Position numbers and translations under genes: made by a program. The notes below the pieces were generated by a model, which saw only the letters and a program-made list of their open reading frames with translations, had not been told where the DNA came from and ran no database searches. Shown one piece after another: positions 1-9,998 of a stretch of 64,000 nucleotides of DNA. The DNA comes from Tilletia caries (taxonomy: Eukaryota; Basidiomycota; Exobasidiomycetes; Tilletiales; Tilletiaceae). Where the stretch lies: positions 1,054,001-1,118,000 of the forward strand of contig JALUTQ010000027.1 of the NCBI GenBank assembly GCA_032718865.1. Direction: 5' to 3'. Within the stretch, counting starts at the first letter, position 1, and every line of letters starts with the position of its first letter.

Positions 1-147
1 CTTGCGCTTGCGCTTCTTTTTCACCTTGGCCGCCTCCTTGACCTCTTGCTCGCGCTCCAGAATGTCCGTCAGCAGTATTGTGGGAACCCAGTCGTCTAGG
101 AACCATTGGCCAACAGCAACGACTCTGACGAGTTTGCGTGCCCTCAT
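1..147 (-). CDS. 5' end of a host gene running off the left edge (hypothetical)
   Basis: Reading leftward from an ATG at 147-145, 49 codons stay open to the window edge. The peptide begins MRARKLVRVVAVGQWFLDDW and becomes acidic/lysine-rich, ending in a KKKRKRK basic tail at the edge, which looks like a nuclear or nucleolar localisation stretch. I do not recognise the family from this fragment. The frame stays open upstream but has no earlier ATG nearby, so the start is reasonable. The first 20 residues look globular (aromatic and hydrophobic), followed by a charged helix. Only the N-terminus is visible, so no function is assigned. Confidence 0.45.
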   Translation of the reverse strand, partial: MRARKLVRVVAVGQWFLDDWVPTILLTDILEREQEVKEAAKVKKKRKRK

Positions 148-274
148 GCTGTGCCTGAGGGAGGTCACGTTGCGCCCAGCGCGAGAGAAGGGGCATATCA
201 CGTGAGACTTTTGTTTGCCCGTGAGAAAGTGATGCGCGCTGTGGAGGCCACAAAAGTCAAAACCGGGAAAAAAA

Positions 275-600
275 ATGAAATTCCAAAAAGTGCGGAGTAA
301 GCGGAGTACTCCGCATTTTTGGCGGTCCGAACAACTTTACTCCCTACTCCGCACTGGTGGAGGAACATTCCGGCGAGCTTCCTCCGTCCTCCGCACAATT
401 TTTGGGGAATTTGAAGCGGAGTACTCCGCAGATTTTGGTGAAATTCCCCAAGTTATGCGGAGTACTCCGCGGAGTTTTTGGCCCCTCCGCAGTCACTCCG
501 TACTTTTTGCGGAGTGCTGTGCGGAGTAAAAATGCGGAGTGAAACATAAAAAAGTGCGGAGTACTCCGCAAAAGTGTAAAATGAGTTACTCCGCATGCCA
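275..600. repeat. Cluster of GCGGAGTACTCCGC palindromes
   Basis: The 14-bp perfect palindrome GCGGAGTACTCCGC occurs exactly at 301-314, 416-429, 457-470 and 556-569, with several half-sites (GCGGAGT, ACTCCGC) between. It lies in the presumed promoter/5' region between the leftward gene at 147 and the rightward gene at 742. The same CGGAGTAC core makes up the interior of the TAAGGAT-type MITEs elsewhere in the window, so this is probably a decayed relative. I could not find its termini or a TSD. Confidence 0.75.
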
Positions 601-741
601 GCCTTAACGAGTCACGCTTGAGCTTTCTCTAGGCTGTCTCTCTTGGAAGCACTGCGCGGCCTGACATACGCGAAACTCAGTACCGCGTTCTAAGCAACAA
701 CTTCCTGGCTTCTTGTTAACCCTCATTCTCCTGCAGCAAGC

Positions 742-1811
742 ATGACTGTCGCCGCCGTCGTGCCAGGCGCTGACACCATTCTCGGCCATGCGATCATCGA
801 AGCTCTGGTGCAGTTCCCTGGCATGGCTGTACGCTCCTTGACTGCGAAGCTAGGCTTGTCCATCAGTGACGCTGCCTTCACGGACTCGAAGAGGGACAGC
901 GTCGGCGCTTCCATCGCCGGTGCCGACATCGTCGTGGCGGTCCTTAATAAGGCTCAAGCAGAGGCTGCCAACGGTGAGCGCTGTCGCTTCCTCCCCAACA
1001 GTTCTTACTGGCTATACACTCGCGCCAATCGCTGCTTGAGAGCTGATGCGCTGATGACTTTTCTCTCCTCTTTTCTCCTGAAATCGCAGAACCGCAGTTG
1101 GAGATGATGATCGACGAGGCCATCCGGAAGCACACGAAGCTCTTTATCTGGTTCCAGCCGGCCCTCCGCGACACGAATGACGACTATACCGCCAGAATCC
1201 TTGCCAAGCTGAAGGCGTCCAGCCTGTGTTGGGTCGGCCTCTCCACCGGCTTCCTCATGGAATCCATCATCGAGGACCAGGTCGTCATAGAAACGACAGA
1301 CAGCTTCCACATCGACGTGCCCGTCCTACGGCCCAAAACGGAAGTCCTGTGAACGCACGCCCAGACGGACATCCAGTTGGCAGTCGAGCGTATCGTATAC
1401 TTCTGGGAGATGAGCGGTGCTCCAGCCAAGCTCTTCCCTAACCTACACGTATTGGCCGCCCAGCGTGCCTCGTTGGCGCACCTCGCTTCCTTCCTCGAGA
1501 AGCGCGTGGACAAGTCGGTGAAGGTCATTACGCGTCCGAAAGGCCGAACCACATCCATGTGAGTGCTGGCAATTCTTCCTACTCAAGACATCCCATTCAA
1601 TTGGACCACTGCGGCTGAACTATGATGTTTTGGACGTGTTCTCAGCACTCGGGCGCTCGAATCGGTGAACGACAGCAAGCTCACAGCCGCGCTGGAGACG
1701 AAAACTCTTCCATCCGAAGTCATGACAGAGATCGGAGTGCCCTTCGAGACCCTCGACTGGTCCGTCGAGCACGAGCTCATTCCGGCCCTGTCGCGCAATG
1801 TCTCAAAGTAA
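742..1811 (+). pseudogene. NmrA-like NAD(P)-binding protein, 3 exons, in-frame stop
   Basis: Exon 1 (742-973) begins MTVAAVVPGADTILGHAIIE, a Rossmann-type beta-alpha start with a degenerate GxxGxxG loop, as in NmrA-like atypical short-chain dehydrogenases of fungi. An intron at 974-1089 (GTGAGC...CGCAG) joins in phase to exon 2 from 1090, and a second intron at 1559-1645 (GTGAGT...CTCAG) leads to exon 3, which ends TAA at 1809-1811. Spliced in frame, the product is about 280 residues, close to NmrA-like proteins. A TGA at 1350-1352 interrupts exon 2 between ...RPKTEVL and THAQTD..., although the downstream frame stays coding up to a correctly phased intron. Either the gene is newly dead or the base is a sequencing error. 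A 21-33 nt intron there would be implausibly short. Substrate and pathway are unknown. Confidence 0.65.
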
Positions 1812-2820
1812 GATCCCGGTCCACAACGCCCTCCGAATGTCACAACCAACAGAACTGCTCTCTCTATCTCTCAGTATCAGCATCGCGACCGACGTTTCGC
1901 ATCCGTCCATTCTGTTCCTGCCACCATGTATCAACACGTTTCTGTCCCAGCAAAGTGATTGATGTCGTCTTCCCACTGCATCCTTGTTCGCCAAAGGTTT
2001 GGAAGCATCCCAGAGATCGAAGGAGGTCTCTGAGGGCGGACGAAAGAGCGAGCACGGGTGCGACGGATCACGATCGGCAGCAGTGAGAGAAAGCGTTCCC
2101 CTTGCACTGTACGATGCTCACTGCTCCTCACGACCCAGCCATTCCCGCCGGATCTCATCGCCATCTCTCTGCGCAACAGCTCGTCGCCAGCTGCTCGCCG
2201 CCTGGCATCGTCATCAGAGTGATCTTTCTTCACAGCTGTTGCTCCCGTGGAAAGCATCGACGGCGCCGAACAGCTGTTCAGGCAGATGAAGGAGAAAAAT
2301 AACTTGGTATAAGAACAAAGTTGTGTTGCAAGGTAAGGCCGAAGATACATATGTACATTAGAAGATGACTGCGAGAAGCTGTTTAACCTTGACGAGGGTC
2401 GCGAGTTGTGTTCGGCGCTCGGGTGATGGGAAACAGAGGGCGATGGGATCGGAAGGCGAAGGGGCCGGAGATTGAGGAGACCGGAGATCGAGGATGATAG
2501 TGACGAAGGCCGAGGGGATTGGAAGGCGAAGAGATCGGAAAGCGAAGACATGGAAGCCGACGAGACCACGAGGCGAGGACGTTGGAGAGGAGGAGGTCGA
2601 ATGGTGAGGAGGAGGTCGGACGGCGAGGTGACAGGACGGCGAAAAAGTCGAAGGGCAGAGAGGTCGAGAGTGAGAAATCGGAAGGCAGAAAAGGCGGAGG
2701 GTGAGGAGATCGACGGCAGGATGAGTCGAAGGCGAAGTCGCAGATAAAGGCAGAGAAGTCATGATGATCAGCATAACAGTTCGCAAGTGAAAAAAGGGAA
2801 AGGGGACCGAGAAGACTCAC
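1812..2820. other. Intergenic, low-complexity purine-rich DNA
   Basis: No convincing gene follows the NmrA-like stop. From about 2440 to 2760 the plus strand is a degenerate GA/GGA/CGA-rich tract in which units such as GGAAGGCGAAG recur. This gives long open frames on both strands with serine/proline- or arginine/glutamate-biased translations and no recognisable domain. I regard those frames as composition artefacts. Confidence 0.5.
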
Positions 2821-3890
2821 CCCTTACGGGTCCCACCCTTCTCGTCAACACCCTCAAAAAAGGGGGCTAGGTCGCATCAGAGCAAGCTCTGAATTGCCCA
2901 GCAGCAGGTGCATCATGCAGAGAAGGGCAAAATAGGAACCAAGATCTCCATGAGCCATGGTCCCTTGTGGTCGGCCTCCCGACTCAGCCGCCGCACTCCC
3001 CTCCTCAGGGGATCGTCCTCCTTCACCCGCCAGACCCTCACGTTCCTCGGCCAACCTCGCAACTCACAGCCCAACCACGCGCTGCAGCACGCTTGTCCCC
3101 AACCCACCCCAGACTGCAACTACAAGGTCACCTTCCCGGTCGCCGCACCCCACGTACCTGCCACGACAACGCCCAAGACCGACCCAAGCGCACACCGAGA
3201 ACTCAGGAGGAACGAAGTCGAAGACACCGGACGATCCAAAGCCGCTGGGCGGAAGGTAGAGCCCCCGCTTGACCGAAGCCCGAAACAGAAACCGGGGGAG
3301 CGCTGCCGCTCCACGTCCGCCGTAGAAGTGCGGTCGGAAGATGAGCAGGTCCACGAACGCTCGTTCCCTTGCGCCTGAGGTCTGCCTAACCTGGTCAGAA
3401 CACTCCGACGCAAGGTAGACCAACTCATCAACGTACCAGCACAACCCGAACGTGGATGACAACGCGCCGATTTCCGCCCCGAACTCGGAGGGACTGCAGA
3501 CCCAAGGCCACCCGCCAAGGACCCACGCCCCTCCTCAGCCAAGCGGAGGCTACCGACGACCCGGACCGAACGCAGCCAACGACCGTCCTCCGAGATTCCC
3601 GGGTGAAGCCGGAGTAGGTCTTGTGAGTTATCATGGCCGATACGAGGGATGTCGCTAACCAGAAGGGTGCCATGTAGCCCGTCTGAGGCTCTCTGGAGCC
3701 ATGCGCTCTCCAGGGGAAGGAAACTGGTTGAGACGTGGGTCGGAAAGGCCGCTTCGGTTCATGAGGCTGGCGGGATCCGTCATCGTCACCCCGCCGAAGG
3801 TTCGTGCTTTGGCTCTGGATGAAAGGGAAAGGGAACGGAAAAAGGGAAACTGGAACATATACCTACATAACCATGATATCATCTAACCTA
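2821..3890. other. Unassigned GC-rich segment
   Basis: Several overlapping open frames exist on both strands, but none gives a recognisable domain and none shows a convincing intron structure. The segment could be an old retroelement remnant. No LTRs, TIRs or TSDs were found. Confidence 0.35.
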
Positions 3891-3894
3891 ACTT

Positions 3895-4200
3895 ACTGAG
3901 GATGAGAGGTTAGTGGTGGACATGTACAAGCCTGTATGGGTCAGGCGGAAGAAGGGAAGATTGAGGGAGGTAAGTGAAGGAAGGGAAGAGGTAAGTAAAG
4001 GAGGAAATGGTAGTGAGGGTAGAGAGGGGAGCGGTGATACTCACTAACTGAGAGAGGTTAGTGCTGAACATCGAAAAACCCGTAGGTACATAGGTGGAAG
4101 AAGGGAAGGTTGAGGGAGGTGAGTGAGGGAAGAGAAGAGGTGAGTAAGGGAGGGAAGGTTAGTGAGGGTGGAGAGGGGAAGGGTGTATACTCACTATAAG
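3895..4200 (+). repeat. Two tandem copies of a ~150-bp GA-rich unit
   Basis: The unit running GAGGTTAGTG...GGAAGAAGGGAAG...TTGAGGGAGGTRAGTG...GAGAGGGGA...ACTCACT occurs at about 3899-4047 and again at about 4048-4197, with roughly 80-85% identity by eye. It is purine-rich and non-coding. Confidence 0.7.
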
Positions 4201-5070
4201 AGAGAAAAAAAAGAGATAAAGCTATGGGGGAAGAAGAAAGGTAAACAGGAAAAGGGGAGGCCGACCAAGGCTTGAGGAAAGAAGGGAAAGGGAGGACGGA
4301 TCAGCGTTCGGGGGCCCTCCTTTTATGCTTTCATCCGTCTGTTCGATCACCTGTTTCGAGAGCGCTCCAGAAACGGTATCTTTGCCGGTGTTGTAGACGG
4401 TCGGAGGCATTCTGCCACTGTTCTGGATCAGGGAAGCAGGTAGGAAAGGTCAGCTGCGTGGTGTATCATCTCGCAACGCGCTGGAATTGTAAGGTCAGAC
4501 CATTCGCTGGCTTTGTGCAGCATCAATTCAGGGTCGTCATGTAATGGGAAGGTCGACTGCTGCTTTGTGATGTTGGTGTAGGATGTCCAGTTAACCCTCT
4601 TTTGCATTCGGCAAGGTGCTGGCGGCTGGGACAAGCCAACACGCAAGCAAGTCCGCTGTCGGGATCAGCGGAAAAGGTCAGCATCCATGCTGGCAAATAT
4701 GTGAGTGGGAGGAAGCTTTTGTCTGTCTGTCGGGTGAGAACTTCAGCAGAAGTTAGGAGGTTAGAGCAGTCAGTCGTGTGTGCCTGGAGCGCGAACCAGA
4801 GGGACCTTAGCAACGTAACACGTCGCCATATGTCTGTTGATGGACTTGTCGTGCTGGAATCCATTTGCAGTTACGCAGGTTTGGGACGAAGAACGGGAAG
4901 CAGCTGTCCGTTCGTCGGGGTAGTGCCAGCATGACGGTGGTCGGTGTGTGCAGCTCGGGTGTGCAAAAGAAAGCAGTAAGTCGTTCGAGCCTGGCGAGCA
5001 ATCATCAGCACTGCTGGGACAAGTATCCGCTGGCCAGCCTGACGGGACCGGGAATTGTTCACGACTGGGA
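4201..5070. other. Unassigned segment
   Basis: Open frames of up to about 110 codons exist on both strands, but they overlap one another and none carries a domain I recognise. The right part adjoins the decayed UGO1-like gene and may hold its unrecognisable 3' end. Confidence 0.3.
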
Positions 5071-5079
5071 GTGCAGGCT

Positions 5080-5960
5080 GTGTACGTGAGAGCAATCCTG
5101 CTGACCTTTGACGGGTACGCAGAGGAAATGCGCCCCAAGCAGCACGTCTCTGAAGCTGCAGCCGTCTTCTAACCGTCTCAATCGGCAAATTAGCAAGCAA
5201 ATTCGCCGTGCCCAACATAAGATCCGCAGGCGCATACGGCGCCGGCGAGTTCGTCGCGTCGAGACCCCACCACTGCTCGATGATGAGGGGCGTTCCCATG
5301 CTGAGTAAATAATGCACACTGTAGTCGAGCGCGGTGGGGTCGTGGGGATGAGGACGTTCGCCGCACGCCAACCAAAGGCATGCCAGGTCGAGGTGTAGGT
5401 GCGATGGTGGCGCAAGCCGGACTGCGCCACGAGTCGAGTCCGAATAATGTCGAGCGGGGAGAAGAGCAGACCTGTTCCGAGGGGGAGGCGATTTGGATGG
5501 CAAGGAAGACGTAAGGGAGAGGAGCTGTAGGACGGCGGTAGGGAGAGGGTGAGCGAGGGTTGAAGCTCATGACCTTTGATAGAAGCTGGATCCAGCTTTG
5601 AGGAGGAAGGAGGCGAATGTGCCTGTGTATCAATAAAATTGGAGAAATTTCAGCGAGCGACTGGAAAGAAGGAGGCCCATGGATTGGGGGGGAGGGGGCT
5701 AACGCACCTTTCCAGAGACCCAAGATGCCCTCGCGACTTCTCGAGATCGTCTTCATCATGTCCCAAACCCCACAATCCCAGACCCTCGGCACCCGGCAGG
5801 ACCCACTTCGGTCGAAGGACGTCAGCATCAGCATCGACGCCTGCTGCTGCTGCTCCTCGTCGCTGAAGAAGGGGAATAGTCGCCTCTCGGAATTCATCAA
5901 AGATTTGCTGCGAGCCATCCTGGTTCCAGGACCGAGCACGACGGAAGGACTCGGTTATGC
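5080..5960 (-). pseudogene. UGO1: UGO1-like mitochondrial carrier-related gene, frameshifted
   Basis: Minus-strand pieces in different frames match, in order, the fungal Ugo1 outer-membrane fusion factor, which has a mitochondrial carrier fold: (i) a D-x-VW-type block with GVWDMMKTISRSREGILGLWKG near 5750-5700; (ii) after a GT...AG intron, a segment reading TFASFLLKAGSSFYQRS; (iii) after a frame change, TGLLFSPLDIIRTRLVAQSG (carrier motif PxD...R) near 5440-5380; (iv) after another frame change, MGTPLIIEQWWG and LPIETVRRRLQLQ, a second carrier signature Px[DE]xx[KR]x[KR], at about 5290-5140. At least two single-base frame breaks separate these, so the copy looks dead. The 5' part is cut at 6121/6122 by a hAT-type insertion. 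In yeast, Ugo1 links Fzo1 and Mgm1 during mitochondrial fusion. Family recognition rests on motif order and not on an alignment. Confidence 0.55.
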
Positions 5961-6385
5961 GGTATGCCGATGAGGTGACCAAGGTGCAGTGCTGGAGAAT
6001 GATGACGACGAGGATGAGGGCCTAGGTGGCGACGACGAAGCGGGTGTTGATGCCGCATTATTGAAGGATTGAACGCGGGAATGCTCACTGGAGGCCAGGT
6101 GCACACCACTTGTATCGGCAGCAGGCCTCGGCAACGACTAATAGTCGGTACTTTTCTGAAATCCTTAGTCATAGTCATAGTCACATTGACCCGGACCGTC
6201 CGTTAGTCTAGTCTAATCGGGACTAATAGTCACTTAAGTTTCTTAGTTTGGCTTAGTCGGAAGCGGACCTGACTAGCGTGTGACTAACATGTCACTAACC
6301 GACTATTAGTTTCCTTAGTTAGACTAAGTCCGACTATGAGACTATTGATCGACAAATAGTCTTGAGACTTACGGCCGATGTTGCG

Positions 6386-6447
6386 GAACGGCTCAAAAAT
6401 GGCCTGTGATTCAGGATCCTGAATCACAGGCCATTCTTGAGCCGTTC
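6386..6447. repeat. 62-bp near-perfect palindrome inside hAT-type element
   Basis: The sequence is self-complementary about a centre between 6416 and 6417 with no spacer (core TTCAGGATCCTGAA, arms extending out to GAACGGCTCAA / TTGAGCCGTTC). I count one mismatch per arm over 31 bp. It could extrude as a cruciform or form a long hairpin RNA. Confidence 0.9.
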
Positions 6448-6479
6448 TCACACTGTTTCGCAGCCGTTTTCAGACAGAC

Positions 6480-6830
6480 AGTACTTATAGCACTACTATA
6501 GTATCTCCCATAGCACTCCTATAGCACCTACTATAGCAATTCTGTCTGTACGAATGTAATACTTACTATCGCAATGCCTATAGCACTGGTACTATAGCAC
6601 CAACTATATCACAGGTACTATAGTCCTACTATAGCACCGGCCACTGGTACTATAGTTCTACTATAGTCCTACTATAGTCCTACTATAATCCTACTATAGT
6701 CGTACTATAGTCGTACTATAGTCGTACTATAGTCCTGCACTCCTGCTATAGTCCTACCATAGCACCGACCACTGGTACTATAGTCCTCCTATAGTCCTAG
6801 TATAGTACTGGCCACTGGATACTGGTAGTC
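6480..6830 (+). repeat. CTATAG / TACTATAGTCC degenerate tandem array
   Basis: Dozens of overlapping CTATAG hexamers (a self-complementary motif) are spaced about 10-20 bp apart, such as CTACTATAGTCCTACTATAG. The array is internal to the hAT-type element at 6122-7334. Confidence 0.85.
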
Positions 6831-7547
6831 TGGTACTGAGATCGTCGTATAAAGAGTATGATTTCCGTACCTTTCGCAAATCGCAAGCGGGCGTGCAGAG
6901 GTGGACGTGGTACCAGACCCGGAAAGCTGTGTACATAACACATTATGTAATAGAGATTCAACTAATGCGAATGTTAGTCAGATGTCGTTGTCGGACTTCG
7001 GACACGTCAAACTAATTGTCGGACTAATCCGACGAATCTTCGGATGTTAGTTTGATTTTTCTGTCAAAATTATGTGTTCCTACTAATTCGAAATGCACGA
7101 CTCGAAATTGTTTGTGGATGCAAAGGAGGACCTCCCAAGCATCTCAGCTTGGACGAAAACCCAAAAAAAGGGCCTGACTAACAGACTAAGACCGACTATA
7201 GTCGGACCTGGCGGGGCCTTAGTCATAGTCATAGTCGGATGCCAAAAGCCCTTAGTCATAGTCTAGTCTAGTCGGGACTAAGGCTTAGTCGGATAGTCTT
7301 AGTTTCTTAGTCGCCTTAGTTTTGCCGAGCCCTGATCGGCAGACGACGCGTTCTTGTTGTTCTGTTGAGCGGAGCACTGACGCTTCGCCTGCTTCGATTC
7401 CGTGGCCCTTCCTCAACTCTTGGAGGCGAGTAGGATCGTCCATGTTACACTGTCCATAACAAACAGTCGTTGGCGTTTCAGTCCCTTGACCTTTTTCGAG
7501 CAGACACAGAGAGAAATCCTTGCACGACGTCAAAGGAAGGAGCTTAC

Positions 7548-7678
7548 CTCATAGTCAAGAAACTCTACTTCAGGGATCTTCTGCTTTGCGATGACGAGTC
7601 GCTCCTTCTTGTCGATGAAGATGACCTGCTTAGCACCCTTAAGAAGAGCCCACTTGGCACAGAACAGCCTAATCGGAC
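7548..7678 (-). pseudogene. Orphan exon of a zinc-type alcohol dehydrogenase
   Basis: On the minus strand an intron acceptor (CTCACCTCAG) precedes GPIRLFCAKWALLKGAKQVI, then FIDKKERL and KIPEVEFLDYE, and a GTAAGC donor follows. This is the nucleotide-binding Rossmann segment of medium-chain zinc alcohol dehydrogenases (GxGPIGL..A..GA..VI.ID...RL..A). Two glycine positions that usually sit in this loop read as PIRL rather than PIGL. No catalytic-zinc exon is visible upstream, so I regard it as a fragment. A downstream open piece at about 7343-7491 (minus) may be a further decayed exon. It ends at the hAT insertion site. Confidence 0.55.
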
Positions 7679-7699
7679 CTGAGGTGAGCCGCAAGGTAG

Positions 7700-8460
7700 G
7701 ACGAGGTGAAAAAGTGGAGGGGAAAGGAAAAATGGAACGGAGGAAGAAGAGAAGGGGGCGCAAGGAGGAAAACTGTAGAGAAAGGATCAGTGCAATCGAT
7801 CAGCAGAGCGAGCGATAACAAACTGTGACTGCGTTGCTGGAAGGGGTGAAATAAAAAGGGCACTGAGGAGTAAGGATTAGGTAGGTTATTACTTAGTGGT
7901 ACGCGCGGTCGCGCACTCAGGGTGGCGCAGCCACCCTTCGCCCCGCTCGCCATGCTGACACTTGGCAGTATCTGCATCCTTTGCGGTTGTGCAAGGAAGC
8001 TGTAGCCTGTAGGAGGGAAAGAGCATCGATGGGGTGGTTCTTTCGGTTCGTGTTTGGTGAGCGGAGTTAAGCTTCTGAAATTACATAAGCAGAAAAAGTC
8101 AGAAACAGCTTCCACAGCATCAGCCACACAACCTGACGAGCTGTAAGTCTGCAGCCTGAAAGAGTTCAGGATTTGAACCCTAGTCGTTCTGACCTCCGGG
8201 ACGTCTTTCCTTGGAAGGGAAAATATTTTTTCTATCGATGTTGGTTCAGGCGCTTACGGCCGTAAGAAAACTGGTTCCAGTAACCCCAATCTCTAAAGAG
8301 ACTGGGGAAAAGGGCAGCCTCACCAGAGTGCGAGCAGCCTCAAATTCCCCGCCTTGCTTCTCGAGCGCGTCCGACCGTCCGTCACCATCACCATCACACA
8401 TTCGTATCGACGTCCTGCACAACACCATCCGTCCACCTCCCGGCGCGCGCGCAACGCTGC
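7700..8460. other. No gene recognised
   Basis: A purine-rich stretch (7700-7780) is followed by unremarkable DNA. A B-box-like string, GGTTCAAATCC, occurs on the minus strand near 8172-8183, but no tRNA fold goes with it. The right part underlies the 3' flank of the methyltransferase gene. Confidence 0.4.
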
Positions 8461-8462
8461 GC

Positions 8463-9362
8463 TCATCCGCTGCCGCTTCTCGGTTTCTCGCAGCATTCGT
8501 TGTCGATGGGAGGCCATTCGGAGTTGGTATGGAGGGAAAGGACGGAGTGCATGCTCCGACTTGCGGAGGCTTGATCCCACTTAGCTGCATCGCACCCTTC
8601 CACCTCCCACGGCCAGGGGACGTCCACAAGCCCTCGTTCCAATATCGTCCGTCCCGGCTGCTCAAAAAAGCCACCCACATTCGTAACCTCCCCATTATCC
8701 ACCAACGCACGCGCCTCAGGCCCCATCCGTCCAGGCGCCGACATGAAAGCGGAGATGAGCGGTGCAGTACGACATTCCGGGAAGTCGGGCAGGCCGAATT
8801 CGGCGTAGCACCAGAAGGCGACGGTGCCCCCCGGGGCGATGGAGCGGGATAGGGAGGGCCAGAGACGGTCGTAAAAGAACCAGTGGGCTGCTTGGGCTGC
8901 TATGATGAGGTCTGCGCTGGCCGGCTTGCAGAATTTGTCCAGATCTTCGGCGTTGCCTTGGATGTAGTCGACCGTGACGAAGTTCTCACGCTTGTCATTC
9001 CCGCGAGTGCTGGCTGGACGGAGGAGGTGTTCGCGCAAGGCTGCGGGGAGCGTTTCGATGGATGTGTGGGAGTCGAGGCGGAGGGCGTTAGCGACCATGT
9101 TCGCGCTCGGTTCGAGTCCCTTCACGCTGCCGAATTGAGGGAGGAGAGATACGGTGGATATTCCAGGTCCGCAGCCGAGCTCCCATGCCGATCGGAATTG
9201 AGGGGCATTAGCAGGGGCAGCGCCCGTGTCGATGTCGCCACCACGATGTTGACGTTGGATCGCGGCAGCATCGACATTGCCACCGCTGCAGACATTGCGA
9301 CTGGACCGGTGGAAGGCGAGGTAGGAGGCGGCGTCGAAGGTGGATTTGGAGAACGTCGCCAT
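8463..9362 (-). CDS. SAM-dependent methyltransferase (Crg1/TMT1 type)
   Basis: The minus-strand frame starts MATFSKSTFDAASYLAFHRS, the characteristic opening of fungal trans-aconitate/Crg1-type class I methyltransferases. The SAM-binding motif I follows (WELGCGPGISTVSLLPQF), then the acidic-loop region (VKGLEPSANMV), motif II/III (IQGNAEDL...ADLIIAAQAAHWF) and the post-motif GGTVAFWCYAEFGLPDF. The 299-codon frame covers the usual 290-320 residue length, but the stretch after YLAFHRS and the last ~40 residues match the family poorly. Either an intron boundary is unrecognised or the ends have diverged. Relatives methylate small acids or drugs such as cantharidin in the cytosol. Substrate here is unknown. 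It faces away from the retroelement that begins about 250 bp upstream. Confidence 0.75.
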   Translation of the reverse strand: MATFSKSTFDAASYLAFHRSSRNVCSGGNVDAAAIQRQHRGGDIDTGAAPANAPQFRSAWELGCGPGISTVSLLPQFGSVKGLEPSANMVANALRLDSHTSIETLPAALREHLLRPASTRGNDKRENFVTVDYIQGNAEDLDKFCKPASADLIIAAQAAHWFFYDRLWPSLSRSIAPGGTVAFWCYAEFGLPDFPECRTAPLISAFMSAPGRMGPEARALVDNGEVTNVGGFFEQPGRTILERGLVDVPWPWEVEGCDAAKWDQASASRSMHSVLSLHTNSEWPPIDNECCEKPRSGSG

Positions 9363-9998
9363 GGTTGGGGGAGGGAGTGGGGTTCCTGCGTGGTTGGGGC
9401 GGTCTTGGGGGGGGGAACGCCCCCAGTCAGGTAATCACGAGTCACCCCAATCTGACGACGCTCACTTCGCCCTCGAGATCACTTGCCTCAGAGCTCTGTG
9501 CCTCTCCTTCCTCGGCCTCGATAGGCCCACCCGCAACAGCATCTTCCTCTCCAGTCCTCCTCTCAAGCGTACACCCCCAACCTGCCGGGATGATTTTTGG
9601 AGCGTAGTGTTCTAGGATAGGCCGTAATGGTGTCCGGGAATCATACCTGGCGGTACTGTCAGGTACTGTCAGTTAAGATCATCCGGGAACCATCCGGCTT
9701 AGATGATCCGGGGATGCTACCTGAGTATGCTCCGCGGATCATACCAAGTGCAACCATACTGTTTAGGAGATACTTGTACCGACGTCTGCCTCGTGAACGG
9801 AGTCTTGGGACCGATCCTCTGATGATCATGATCATGTCGCGTCGCGTGACGCGACTCAGGTCTTGTCGATCTCGAGCTCGGGCCAGGAGGATGACGATAA
9901 CCACCATCCTTCCTGACCCGACCTTTCCTCAATAGCAAGGATCGGTCTCCTCGCATCTTCGACTCGTCACTCGATTTTCTTTCTTTACAGAGTCTACA

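Larger units (their letters stand above)
6122..7334. mobile_element. hAT-type non-autonomous element, TSD ATCGGCAG
   Basis: The left end CAGGCCTCGGCAACG and the right end TTTTGCCGAGCCCTG form imperfect inverted termini (CAGGSCTCGGCAA). The element is flanked by the perfect 8-bp duplication ATCGGCAG at 6114-6121 and 7335-7342, the hAT signature. The interior (1,213 bp) has no transposase. It is built of AGTC/TTAGTC-rich DNA at both ends, a 62-bp palindrome at 6386-6447, and a CTATAG/TACTATAGTCC array at about 6480-6830. Confidence 0.9.

Noticed and set aside
1931..2820. Long minus-strand open frames rich in Ser/Pro/Arg (up to 212 codons)
   Set aside because: They lie over a purine-rich degenerate repeat, exist in several frames at once and show no domain or splice pattern.
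8150..8210. Possible tRNA on the minus strand (B-box-like GGTTCAAATCC)
   Set aside because: No A box, no plausible anticodon arm and no 7-bp acceptor stem at tRNA spacing; at most a SINE-like remnant.
8211..8852. 213-codon plus-strand frame opposite the methyltransferase gene
   Set aside because: Antisense shadow of the minus-strand methyltransferase, with low-complexity translation.
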